From: Eumeta japonica
Taxonomy: Eukaryota; Arthropoda; Insecta; Lepidoptera; Psychidae
NCBI GenBank assembly: GCA_005406025.1
Contig: BGZK01000718.1
Location: forward strand, 124,001-188,000
Reading direction: 5' to 3'
Length of the DNA: 64,000 nt
A program made the position numbers and the translations under genes. Below are positions 23,609 to 34,380 of this stretch, one piece after another (positions within the stretch are counted from its first letter, which is position 1; each line of letters begins with the position of its first letter). Below the pieces are notes generated by a model. It saw only the letters and a list, made by a program, of their open reading frames with translations. It was not told the DNA's origin and ran no database searches.

Positions 23609-23669
23609 TAATCAAAGTGGGATCTTGTACTACGTGGGTTATACGTAGTACAAGATCTCACTTTGGTTA
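23609..23669 (+). repeat. 61-nt near-perfect hairpin (pre-miRNA-sized)
   Basis: CAAAGTGGGATCTTGTAC and the following TACGT (23613-23635) pair with ACGTAGTACAAGATCTC and ACTTTG (23643-23665), with one G.A mismatch and a 7-nt loop. Four more pairs, one of them a wobble, extend the stem outward to 23609 and 23669. The stem of about 27 bp in a 61-nt unit is the size of an animal pre-miRNA. It is more perfectly paired than most, which also fits a small transposon relic or an siRNA-type hairpin. No match to a miRNA I know. Confidence 0.7.
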
Positions 23670-23679
23670 ACCATTCCTC

Positions 23680-24765
23680 ATCAAGTTTCTAATAAAATGA
23701 ATATTTAATGCAATATTGTTCCATACTCTTATCTGCGATATTTATGTATATGTCGTGGGCAAGAGTTAATTTCCGCGAAATAACACCGTATACAATAGAA
23801 CAATATAGTGTGTTATTAAACAAAGCGTGTTGAAACAGCTGGTAGTATTAGTCTTTTTCTATAACTAGTCTTTCTTAAAGTTAATAGTTCTCCCTCACAC
23901 CCTACTCTCTTAGTTGACTATTAAAATCATAACAACCCTAATACTTTCTTACTTTTGATAACCCAACCCTAAACTTTCGTTTTTTTGAATGTCTAAAAGT
24001 TTATAAGCTTAACTGTATATACTTGGCGATCTTTCATTGTTGCCTCGTAAAAGGTAAATGACCTAACTGAGATAATTTTTTTTTAGAAACTGGCTAACAA
24101 TAACTATCGAAAATAAATTAATAAAATAGTATTTAATTAAAAATAGCTGAACAGGGATGTGGGATGACAACCACAATACGTTTTGCTTAATAACAAATTG
24201 TATTATATACAATATTATTTTGTTTAGAAACTCGATGCGTGAAGTGGAATCTTAGACTGTATTAGCCTCATAAAATTCAGTAGAAACAAAATAAAGTCAT
24301 AAAAAAGATTTCGTCAATAGGATTTGAAACCAATAAAGGTACAATTTAAAATGTTCGCAAAATCATATACAATTGTAAATTCGTCGTTTTAAAAATATAA
24401 CTTCTTAAAGGTTAATAAAATTGCAGTGGAACATCATTTTTTCTTCAGAACAAATTTCAAAATGTTTATTTCTTATTAAAATGATTTTTATGAATGAATG
24501 AGTCGATAAAATGTTTACTATGCTAAAGAAAACTTTTTGAACATTTTTTAAAATATTTAGCTTAACACTTTTTCAAAAATTAACCATGTACATTTTTTAT
24601 TATATATATAAATAAAATAAAATATCACAATACCAATACTAGCTTACTGATATTTTTCTATACTAAAATATACTTTAAAATTATATCACACAGGTCAATT
24701 TTTGACTTTTTAAAATTCCATTTAACCACTCGCGTCAAGTTGATCAAATAAATAAGCAATTATAA
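23680..24765. other. AT-rich spacer, no gene
   Basis: Nothing supportable was seen, apart from AT-rich simple stretches near 24600. Confidence 0.5.
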
Positions 24766-24774
24766 AAGCAACTA

Positions 24775-24985
24775 GCACCATTGAATTTAGGGTTTCACAA
24801 ATTACCCCCGCGATGCTCGAGGCCTAACCCGCGCGCTCAGCCGCCGCGTCTGATAATAATTCATTCACGAGCGCCGATAGCGCTTATTCATTTGCGGGTT
24901 AAAAGCGTCCTGGGACCGATCACGCCTGTTAACACTTTCAGGCTTTCAGGTTACTTTTGTCGAGTTAAAGCTGTTACTGTTTAGT
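24775..24985. promoter_or_regulatory. GC-rich block, candidate regulatory element
   Basis: CpG-dense sequence includes CGCGCGCTCAGCCGCCGCG at about 24829-24847, followed by TAATAATTCATTCACGAGCGCC. It contains a 67-codon frame with no family match. It has the same look as the other GC islands in this window. Confidence 0.3.
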
Positions 24986-25254
24986 GAAATTGTTTGTGCA
25001 GTTTGCGAATGTCGTTTGGTAAGTAATGTTGAATATGAAAGAAATGACGCTATCCTTTTGTTCTTCGGCGCGTGGTTTCATATTGGGCTTGAGTATTTGT
25101 ATAAAGAATAGGAGACGTCACATACTTCACACGCGTGGACACATAATAAATTATATGTTTGATATCGGTTTTAATAATAATCTTGTTACCATTCCGATTC
25201 TGGTGCAAGTCTCAATTGTACAATTGAGTGTTCATCAAAAATACATTTTTTTAT

Positions 25255-25385
25255 TGCACACTCGAGGTAAAAGCGAGCAGGGGAGTGATCAGAAAATAAA
25301 TGGTTACCGCCACCCGTGGACATTCGTTGCGACCCTGGAGTTACGAATGTCCATAGGCGGAAGGGAATAGAATATCTAATTGAGG
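25255..25385 (+). repeat. Lepidopteran interspersed repeat fragment (GGTTACCGCCACCC type)
   Basis: The run AGCGAGCAGGGGAGTGATCA, then GGTTACCGCCACCCGTGGAC, then GAGTTACGAATGTCC and GGCGG-AAGGGAATAG is a phrase I recognise from a very common lepidopteran repeat. A fragment in the other orientation lies at 63555-63640. No intact ends are visible. Confidence 0.55.
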
Positions 25386-26935
25386 CGGGAACGAAATGAT
25401 GGAGAAGAGGGGTTGAGCGACCAGAACTCTCACTTACTGGACGAAACGTAACAGCTGAAGCTCCTACATTACGTCCGTATTCTGTGGGAGAGTGATGTTG
25501 CACCGGTCAAGCCTGCCCATTTTTGTGCCAAGTTGGCTATAGTATGGCTCTACCACAGTTATCTAATACAAATAAAAATTAATTCATTGCATTCTACCTT
25601 TTTCTAGAAAGAAAACAATAAATCATAGAACCCATTATGGCTTTGTACATATTGGTAACTGTTATTATCAGTAAAGGTTCTGACGAAATTTATCCTGCAC
25701 ACTAATTTTATTATTTCGTATTCTTTCAACTTTGAATCAAATTAAGTGTTTTATTTTTAGTACATATTTTTACTTTTCTTTTCCCAATATCATTGTTTTA
25801 ATAAGACATACGTTGTCGAAATGAAATTCATATAAAACATTCAAAACCAGTACATCTCACTTTATCGTGTTTCACACACACGGGTACAAGTCAGATTAAA
25901 AGCTTATTCAATTCAATGCGCGTATCTACATAGTTATTGAGAAGATCAGGTAATCAATATGCTCCATCAACAATCTAGATTTTAATCTTGCATTAGATAC
26001 AAATCTCAATTTTGATTCCAATCCCAGCTTCAATGCCTTACCTTCATTCGATATACTACGTATGAATTAAAAAAGAACCTTCGTGCAGAAAATCCTTCTT
26101 ACTATTGCCCTTTCTGACTTTAAGAAAAAACATTAATATAGGCAGTGTCAACTAGGAGTTTCATTATGACATTTGATGTCCTAATATAACTGTATATTTT
26201 ATAACGGCTCTATGCAAAAGCGATGCACAAAACTGTCATCTATGTCAACAATTATATAATATTTTTTTATTTAAGAACTTTAAATATGGAATCTATAACA
26301 TTTTAAATATCTATTTAGAAAAAATAATGGAGATCAATAAATTTGTTTAATTATTAGCATTTTACATGAAACCTGCTATTTACCGATTTTCTTCTTATGC
26401 ACGATCAATCCCGCCCCTTTTCTTCTCATCTCAACCAAGAAATATCAATTCAAAGACAAACTGAAACACTTTAAACCTGAAAATCGATACCTAAACAACA
26501 GTTTTTTTTTTGAAGTGAAAGCGCCGCCAACAAGTTCGACGTTGTTAATGCTGTGTGTCTTTAGAACCTTTAAAACCTTAACAGTATTCGAAAGTCGAGA
26601 TAACAAACTTTAAATTGCTCGAGCTTAAAATCGGAGATAATTTATCTGCAAAGTTTATTTTGAATTCGAGAACGTTCAGGCAGTATCGACTACAGCATTA
26701 TTTTGATACACGAACAGGTACTACATAAAGGGTGTTGTCATCGACGGGAAATGTCTGTGACCACAATATCCGCTCGTCGATCATTGACTGCGTACGCTCA
26801 GAGTTTTAACACACTAACGCTGCGACTGGTAAATTTACACGGATTTGCTTGTATATCGTTAGTGATTTGATTCTAATGTACCGTGTTATAGACATTATTG
26901 TGCATTAATTAGAAAGTGCAAGTATATATACTACT
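25386..26935. other. Spacer with minor repeat echoes, no gene
   Basis: TATGGCTCTACCAC at 25542-25555 repeats a phrase from 18769. A mild CpG patch lies at 26735-26800. No gene or RNA is recognisable. Confidence 0.45.
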
Positions 26936-26944
26936 ATTTAATTT

Positions 26945-27398
26945 TTTAACCGACTTCAAAATTAAAAAAGGAGGAGGTTCTCAATTTGACTGTATTTTTT
27001 AAATGTTTTTATATGTCTATTACTAGATATTTTGTAGTGTTTCCTTAGCTTACACCGACTCCAAAAATAACAATAATTTTAAGTACATTATATTATCGTA
27101 ATATTTAGATTGACTTTTAAGTATTCTAATATTTTTCATTTCATTTTCCTTAGGAGAACTCAAAAAAATATTTTAATCATTGTTTGTTATTCATAGGTAT
27201 GTGTTGAGTTAAATTTGAAGTAGATAGGTACCTACCTACCTTCTTGCGTGGTAAACACATAGATCGTACTTACATATTGATGAGTAGAAAATGTGAGTTG
27301 ATTATTAAATTGCAGAAGAATACGCAATTATTTTTTTACTTTTTAGTGCATATTAATTTGTTGTGGAATAGTTTATTTTTTGAAGTCGGTTTTTTTTT
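26945..27398 (+). mobile_element. Lepidopteran MITE-like element with ACCGACTTC ends
   Basis: The left end is TTTTTTAACCGACTTCAAAA (about 26942-26961) followed by GGAGGAGGTTCTCAATTTG. The right end is TTTTTTGAAGTCGGTTTTT (about 27376-27394). The ends are inverted repeats of each other. This combination is typical of a very abundant lepidopteran repeat and is one of the best clues to the host order. The interior is AT-rich and non-coding. Confidence 0.75.
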
Positions 27399-27449
27399 AT
27401 TAATTTTTTTTATGTTAGAGGTAATATTGGCGTAATTCCGGAAATAATA

Positions 27450-27555
27450 AAAAAATAAATAGGATGAGTTGTTGACGGATAAGATAACTGGTTCAATTCC
27501 CGGCCCAGAAGTCAGGCATAAAAACATCAAGAGTTCGGTTCGAGTGTAAAATTGT
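27450..27555 (+). repeat. SINE-like fragment with a B box
   Basis: CTGGTTCAATTCCCGGCC near 27488-27505 matches a Pol III B box, and a second GGTTCGAGTG follows near 27537. No cloverleaf is possible. Probably a tRNA-derived SINE relic. Confidence 0.35.
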
Positions 27556-27779
27556 TCAGGCCAACTTTTCAGAAATATACTCCTTTATTGAACGCTTAGA
27601 ATATAATTGGAATAATTACGCGAGCGAATTAGTTTTGGAGTTTAAGGGTATGACAGTTCATCACGTTGCTAAACGACCACACCAGATGATTCATCTCTCT
27701 GTTATATGCCGATTTAAAATTGTTGACTAACAAAACGTTGAGTTAATTTAATTTTTGTAACTATATAAAATTAAACTAG

Positions 27780-27900
27780 TCGAGTGCTTGAAACGAATAA
27801 GACCATGATGGATTCAAATTTCGGGCCAGCTCGTCGGATTCAGGCATCTGCAGGGGTTGGGTTCAATTTCGAGCCGGCATTGCAGCAGTCGTGAATTATG
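27780..27900 (+). repeat. Second SINE-like fragment
   Basis: GATTCAAATTTCGGGCC near 27812 and GGGTTCAATTTCGAGCC near 27857 are two B-box-like strings about 45 bp apart. Together with 27450-27555 this suggests decayed SINE copies in tandem. Confidence 0.3.
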
Positions 27901-27904
27901 ATGG

Positions 27905-28345
27905 TACGAGACCGTTTCATCGCTGAATGTAAGGGACAATAGTGACAACAAGACCTATAACTTGACTCTTGCTAGAACAAGTTAACGAAAATTTTGCTCG
28001 CAACGCTCGGCATAGAATTCCATACAAATCTCTGCCTTACGTCCCAGAGAAAAGTGTAATCTCGCTCGCACTACTTGTTTTATCAATCTGGCATTATCAT
28101 ATAAGAACATGACTTATTTTGGCGATGGAAACCAGCACTTTAGCACATAATGAAATACTGTGGAGTTATCATAAAATTATTTCGGTCTTAATTAAGTTTA
28201 TTTAATGTTGGTACAGAGAAAAAAAAATACGGGATATCATATCTTTGAAAATTTTCTATCCAATACCATATCTGTCGTATGGGTATATCAGAATTATAAT
28301 GTCAGTTTAATTATTCATATATTCCCAATCAAAATAATTAATCTG
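27905..28345. other. AT-rich spacer, no gene
   Basis: No gene or RNA recognised. Confidence 0.5.
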
Positions 28346-28352
28346 ATAGTAT

Positions 28353-28382
28353 AAGATCAGGGAAAAAGTTTTTTCCGATGTT
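28353..28382 (+). mobile_element. Solo mariner end (family of copy A)
   Basis: AAGATCAGGGAAAAAGTTTT matches the terminal inverted repeat of the 6182-7445 mariner, whose right end reads GTCAGGGAAAAAG on the complement. No opposite end or transposase sequence follows within 2 kb, so it is a truncated relic or a chance match. Confidence 0.45.
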
Positions 28383-28545
28383 AAATACGAATTCAAATTT
28401 TACATTACATTTTATTACATATATGTCGCCCCATGGCCGATTTTATCTTGTATTTTAAGAAATAGATTGTTAATTATTGTTATTATTTATTAATAAATGA
28501 TCGCTAGTACATCATTTGTTTATTATGATTACTACGTAATTCGAT

Positions 28546-29013
28546 TTGCAATTTGCTTATCTAAACCTAACCGATAGGTATTTGTTAGATGTAACACGTT
28601 TAAACCTGTTAGTCCGGGACCGAAAACACTCGAATACTGTTTGCACCATCGGGAGACACCTCCACGAGCCCGATGATGCCCGATCAATGCTTACGCATAC
28701 GACAGCTCACCCGGTGGGCATCGGATCGGATATATTCGGTAAAGGCGAGAGCTTCCGACGGTTGTTTGTGTCATCCTATAATAGGACACAGCGACTGGCC
28801 TACGGCCACCTCGGCGTGAGCGTTCGAGGTAATCAGACGTATCAAAGGATTTGGAGGGGCGCACCATGGATAACAGCATGCGCAGCAATGGGGATGTCGC
28901 CAGTGCTGCGAACTTTAAAAGCATCGTCGAAGCTTGATATCCGACATCAAAATTGGGATTGCATCACACACGCTAGCCGCAGCTGCAGAACGTCTGGGGC
29001 TGAGCTCCAATAA
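28546..29013 (+). CDS. Unidentified 155-codon open frame, coding-like composition
   Basis: This is the longest open frame in the window, from ATG at 28546 to TAA at 29011-29013, with balanced GC and a spread codon choice from about 28615 onward. I do not recognise the protein. It shows no signal peptide, membrane segment or repeated Cys/His motif. The minus strand is also open over 28691-28924 and the +1 frame over 28934-29197, so the low stop density may come from composition alone. The first 25 codons lie in AT-rich sequence and are the least convincing. It could be a degenerate piece of a retroelement gag or pol gene, or non-coding. A function should not be assigned. Confidence 0.25.
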   Translation: MQFAYLNLTDRYLLDVTRLNLLVRDRKHSNTVCTIGRHLHEPDDARSMLTHTTAHPVGIGSDIFGKGESFRRLFVSSYNRTQRLAYGHLGVSVRGNQTYQRIWRGAPWITACAAMGMSPVLRTLKASSKLDIRHQNWDCITHASRSCRTSGAELQ

Positions 29014-29210
29014 TTCTTATAATGGTGTAAAACCGGAATTCTTTATGAAAATAATGCAAAAAATGAGTAAACGCCTTACAACAACACCTCAAGATAAAAT
29101 AAAAATAACTGATATTGTAACGAAACCCTATATGCCCTACATGTATATCTACTGTTTGATTATACATGTGCGCTTTAGCACGCGTCTAGTCAATTAATCT
29201 AATAAAGTTA

Positions 29211-29577
29211 TGTAGCGCGGAACAGTCTTGTTTTGAAATGGGAACAAAAGTTCGACTCTTACAGGGTTGACGATCTGAACCTTTATTTTATCGGATTGTC
29301 ACGAAAGTCCATGGACCGATGTTTCGTTTCACGTGCTTTTCACGCTACACTAAAAATAGTGTTGTGTGCTTTATTCTCGCGCTTACAGCGACAGAGTGTT
29401 TCCCCAATCGTTCGGTACGTTGTACCGAAATCAGTCTGTGCAGTAGCGACCGTTAAGTATGTAGAGCGACCACAGTCTAGCTCTGTTGAGTTTTGGGGTT
29501 TGGCGGCATATTTTTGCGCGGCCATATAAATTGCATTGTTCGGCAAAATAAAGCTCTCGGATGCATAAGATATAACA
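29211..29577 (+). repeat. LTR-like segment (tentative)
   Basis: The segment starts TGTAGCGCGGAAC, ends ATAACA and contains CATATAAATTG (29523-29533), with AATAAAG about 20 bp later. That is a TATA-then-poly(A) layout as in compact insect LTRs. GC is higher than the background. No second copy, primer-binding site, polypurine tract or target duplication was found, so this is only a possibility. Confidence 0.2.
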
Positions 29578-29599
29578 ATTAAATTTTTATGTGTTGAAC

Positions 29600-30525
29600 A
29601 TAAATGATAAAGTAAGAAAATATTTAATTTTCTGAATTTTCTAGAGTTTCGGTCACATTGCTGTCTGTATAAAATAAAGTCGTATATTCGACACTTCTCA
29701 AGAATCGCAACCTAAGAATAAACGTCTTTTGCACTAGGATTATCAACGTAGATGCTCTGTATGAGACGATTTATATTATAGTAAAGTCCAATATTATATC
29801 ATCAAAACATCGATCGATATTGACTCAGGTCTCAATGAGACAAATAATATCAAATAAAATATCAATCTCAATAAAATGAATCAAACCTTAGGAAATTTGA
29901 TCCTAAGTGCGCTAGATCAATCCGATTCACTCATGTATTAAAATGCTAGTATATAAATTTCTTTAAGTACACAAACTTCAAATAATTACACCTTAAAATT
30001 AAAGTGCAATTGGAAAATAATACATTGTACACAATACACAGTAAAATAAAATAATATACAACAAAGTAAAATTAAATTAAATATGAGCAGTACTATATTA
30101 TAGTTTATCATTTAAAATATAGTTGTTATTTTCCTGTTGCGCAATATTTTTTATATTTAAACAGCACTTATTTTAGCAAATTATTTATTACTTGACTTTA
30201 TTTACAATGTTCGATTTTTGCATATCAGAACCACCTCAAGTATCAGAACTCATCTGGAGTTCAATTTCCAATGGAGTCAAGCGTTTGATCTAACCTCCTT
30301 GCAGATGGAGCCTCACTTGGGTACTCATATAGCCCTTAATGAATAGTCCTGATGCGTATCAGATCTGCTCATCTACCTGCGTACTTTTAAATATGACATC
30401 ACCGACGATCGACCAAATGAAAAAGGGGAAATTTAATATCTCGGTTAATAAACTTTATTTCAATATTAGGAACAGCTCCCGGGAGCCAGTGCTCATTCAA
30501 GCGAATGAACAGCCAACCTGAAAGA
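29600..30525. other. AT-rich spacer, no gene
   Basis: No gene or RNA recognised. 30230-30530 is less AT-rich and leads directly into the helix-turn-helix remnant, so it may belong to the same relic. Confidence 0.4.
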
Positions 30526-30532
30526 CATAACA

Positions 30533-30685
30533 ATGCCTTTCACTGCTATTGAATATGCAAATATGATTTATTGTTGGAAAGTTTGCAGAGGTGACATTAT
30601 TGCAGCTTTTATACTTTATAGTGAAACTTATCCTGACAATCAACAATCCGCTAGTACTGCGTCCTGTGTATTATTTACGCGATAA
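30533..30685 (+). pseudogene. DUF4817-type helix-turn-helix domain remnant
   Basis: A 50-codon frame runs from ATG at 30533 to TAA at 30683-30685. It begins MPFTAIEYANMIYCW, followed by a CRGD turn, AAFILYSETYP and DNQ. The pattern F-T-x-x-E-Y-x-x-M, a C-x-G turn, paired alanines, then Y-x-x-x-Y-P is the signature of the DUF4817 helix-turn-helix domain, widespread in insect transposon-derived proteins as a DNA-binding N-terminal domain. The usual RRxPSRxTFxRxxxRLRETG continuation is replaced by unrelated sequence and a stop, so only the first half of the domain survives. No catalytic or retroelement domain is recognisable downstream. Confidence 0.55.
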
Positions 30686-30689
30686 TTTG

Positions 30690-31670
30690 CCTTAGTTTGC
30701 CTTATTTGTTTAGACGGGAGTGGAACATGTGGAAAATAAGAGACTAATTTAATAATACCACCGGCAACCTTTACATAACTGACAACATCGAGTATCATTT
30801 ATAAGTAAATGGCTAGATAAATTCTTTAATGTAGCGGAGCCTAAGCTCGGGGCAGAATTCGAGTTCATCACATGCCACTGTGACTCGACAACCGCGCTTG
30901 CGCCTGCCGTCTGGCCAAGTATTTAATAGCGTTGTGTCAAAATTTTTACGTGATTTTTCAATTACATATTTTTTTTATAGTTTCTTTGACAAAGTTGTTC
31001 TAAAAAAAAGGGCAATATGAATATTTGCGAGAAAATGCGTGATCGATTCCATCCTGTGTAATGTCCAATTGTCCAAAAGAATAATTATACAATATTCTGA
31101 AGCACTATCTTACTATTTGAATTATTGCCATTCTAAAGAATAAAAACAAACCCAACAAAAGTAGTTAGATTACTATAAAAGCAACAAGTTACCAATAAAT
31201 GTACTCAAATCTATCACCATAATGAATTCAAGTTATTTTAAATAATTAATACACGTAAATACTAAAATATTTTAATTTTACAAATTTTTTGATCGCTTGT
31301 CACGGTCACAATCAATTAAATTTTAGGGATATATGCTTCGACAACGGTTCAATGTTTTATGTCCTTTTGGGAAAATAATATGCTGTTTCTAACCATAACA
31401 CTTACGTGCTAAGTGCTCCAATGCTCTTACAAAATTTATACAAACATGTCCAATTGTACAATATTTTTTTTGTATAATAAGTTCCTAGATTAAGAATTCA
31501 ATACTCCAAATATAGAGGATAGAATTATAAATAGTCAATTATAGATAAAGGCAATAAATAGCATTCTCCTTTTTCATTGTAAATTATGGCCGAGTCGCAT
31601 CTGCGAGACGAATTAAAAAAAAAAAAAACACCCCACACATTTCACGTACCCTTATACTGACGTATTAGGT
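30690..31670. other. AT-rich spacer, no gene
   Basis: No gene. A small GC-richer patch lies at 30838-30925. A 15-base A run stands at about 31615-31630. Confidence 0.45.
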
Positions 31671-31679
31671 AAGTTGGTG

Positions 31680-31870
31680 TGAAATATGGGAATTATCGGC
31701 GGCGTGCTCCTCGGGGCGCCGCAGAGCGTGCGGCCGGGGCATCTTGTCGTTCATAAAACAACATCTTTACGACTAGGCTTAAACGGCATAAGGTGCTCGC
31801 GTTTTTTTTTTCCCCGCCCTTAATGTAATGGACTCACACCGCCGGGGGTGCGATGGGCTTGTGATGAGTA
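31680..31870. promoter_or_regulatory. Short GC-rich island
   Basis: CGGCGGCGTGCTCCTCGGGG and the following bases at about 31699-31742 are very GC-rich, with further CpGs to 31870. No open frame of note. It has the same character as the other islands. Confidence 0.25.
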
Positions 31871-31874
31871 AGTA

Positions 31875-32990
31875 ATATGGCCGGATTATCTTAGAATTGG
31901 ATGGGCGTAATACACTCAACTCTTGGGTTCGGTTTTATCCCAGAAGTATCAACAACTTTGCGTTTCTCATTTTCCGTTTCGATGAAAGAAAGACACGATT
32001 TTTGTTTCACGGGATACTTGAAGACACTCATAAAAACACAAACTGATATTCTGTTGGGTTTTTGGTTTCATTAACGCGTTAGCGAAATAGGTTTACAGTT
32101 ATTTTGCGGCCGATACTAATGTTAACTACAAATAGCCCAGGAACACTCGCGTGATCGAGAAAACTTTATATTTTGTCAATATTTTAAACTAACTTAACTT
32201 GTACTCAAAATAATGGATAACAAATATTTTATACTCTATCGACAATGGAGACTAGTAATTAATAAGCTAAAATAATATAGAAGCATAATTTTCTTACAGT
32301 TTTATTTGTATGCTGGTGTGTAAATTTTTCTGCACCTATTTGAAGGCGCCTTGGCACCATAAAACTCGAGGAATCATGAAACTCATTGGTTTTTCCTCCT
32401 TCATACATATTAATCTTTCCAAAGTGGATTGGTCTTTCAAATATAACGTTCTGTGTTCATTCAAATCAGTGACATTATACTATTCTCGTAAATATGATTG
32501 TCCGAGCTCAATAAATAGTTTAATAAATTAAATAATATAAAACAGTTAAGTGATAAAAACCTAAATATCCTCCGCCGAGCTGCGACACTAGCGACACGAG
32601 TGCGAACTGTGGCAGCGTGCGTAATGACGATTGTTGAAAACACTTATTGAGTGTTATTTTGAAAAACTTGTGCATATTTAAATTATTGATGGTTAATCTG
32701 CTTTCGCCGTGAACAAAACATTGTGTTAAAATAAATTTGTGGAGATTCACTAGAGGTTCAACTGAAATGCTAAGTTGTCAATATATAATACATTAGACTA
32801 AGTAGAGTCTATTCCATGCAACATTGTTCTTTTGGGGGGCGCATACAATCAAGTAGACTATTTTGTGTAGGTTGTAGATACATACTTAATTGATCTCTTT
32901 TTTAAAATGAAAGCTTCCTTGTTACCGTCTTACTTTAAAACACAATGAAACGAAAAAGGGAAAAAAAGAGACAAACATATACATATTTAA
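31875..32990. other. AT-rich spacer, no gene
   Basis: No gene is supportable. A GGGTTCGGTTTTATCCC string near 31925 is B-box-like but isolated. The minus-strand frames at 32461-32750 overlap and have no motif. Confidence 0.45.
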
Positions 32991-33000
32991 AATTTAACCC

Positions 33001-33055
33001 GCGAGAGAATGAGATAGAATGTGAAATGAGATAAAATGAGAGAGAAAGAGATGTA
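33001..33055 (+). repeat. GAGA-type purine tract
   Basis: Irregular GAGA, GATA and AATGAGA steps run over about 55 bases. It resembles the complement of the 1306-1391 tract. Confidence 0.5.
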
Positions 33056-33439
33056 TGCTGGTATGCGCTATGCGTAATGTTAATTGTTGAAAATGAAAGT
33101 ATGGAGTCCGAATAACAAAATGTTAAATAACTTTTTATCTTGATATCGATAGTACCTTGGTAGATACCTATAATTTTCCACTTTTATTTCACCATTAAAT
33201 AATAATATTTCAAGATAAGGCAACTAGTTAGATAATGAATATCTTATAAGAAAGAGCGCAATTGTGATAAATCCTCTTATATTTTGATTAATAACATTTT
33301 AATTAGTAAAATCTAAATGAAGTGCTTAACTTAAATATCGAGATGGACACCAAAAGTCTTTTGTCGCTAAATATACATACAGGGACTATTTATAATTTTA
33401 TTATTGAATTTTCTAACTTAAGTTAACTTGTACCACACG

Positions 33440-33592
33440 CTCCGTCTCTTGAGAACATGTCAAGCTGTAGGTCACGACCGTGGTCATCCAATGATGAGTG
33501 CGGTAGTGAGTACCGTTCGACCCAAACTGGGCTAGCGTGGGGGGCTTGAGGTATGCCTCTCAATCTGAAATAAAAAAAAAAAAACGTGGAGA
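33440..33592 (+). repeat. Lepidopteran LINE/SINE 3'-end fragment
   Basis: AAACTGGGCTAGCGTGGGGG (33523-33542), then GCTTGAGG-ATGCCTCTC and AATCTGAAAT-A(n) is a phrase I know from the 3' region of abundant lepidopteran retroposons, here with an A-rich tail (33570-33585). A diverged relative at 61010-61110 carries AGACTGGGTTAGCGT. It overlaps a chance 80-codon frame. Confidence 0.45.
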
Positions 33593-33599
33593 GTATATC

Positions 33600-34370
33600 T
33601 CAGCAGTTGGTGGATTACATTTAAAACCTTATCTAATAATCGTTTTACACGTTCAAGCGGCCACGACAAAAAAGGAAAAACTTAAAACTCTGCGGTGTAT
33701 GATAAAAACGAGTGCAATAGTGCTTATAATAAAAATAAGTATTTTTCAATTTTATTATATTAGTGACATCGATGAATAAAAAAATGGTATATGTCAGCTC
33801 CGAAGCGCGACTGATCTTAAGAACGATTTTGTTGGAATGTATATTGAATGTATATATATATATGAATGGGTAAAGAGGATAAATATTTTTTTATATATTT
33901 TGCGCAAGTGGGAACATAACTACGACTTCGCTTTTTGTTATCGCTTAATTTCTCTCCCTATCTAATTTATTCGCCGCGGACTTCGTATCAAAATCGACTC
34001 ATAAGGAGTTAACCTTAAAAACACTTACAAATAATCATGTCCTTATTATCAGTGTATATCGATATTCGTATTTCCTATAAAACAAAAGTATCACAACGTT
34101 GCTAAAAATACGAGTCAGCGATGCAATCGGAGATCAAAGAGATAATACGCGCGAACTACATTTCCTTCATCCTGTTGTGATCCCCCTACTATATTTCGAC
34201 GTGGCGTTACGAAATTGAATTCGGAGCGCAAAATTCCGTTCTCAATTTTTTTCCTAGATTTGGCAGCAACTTAAAACCTAGGCCAAATTTAGGCAAGCGA
34301 ACCAAGGGCAGTGTGGATGCATCCGACCAGCTCTCCTTTTCCGATGAAAAGCATTCACAGACCAAAAGTA
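33600..34370. other. AT-rich spacer, no gene
   Basis: No gene or RNA recognised. A (TA)n run of about 16 bp lies at 33850-33865. Confidence 0.5.
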
Positions 34371-34380
34371 GTACATATTT

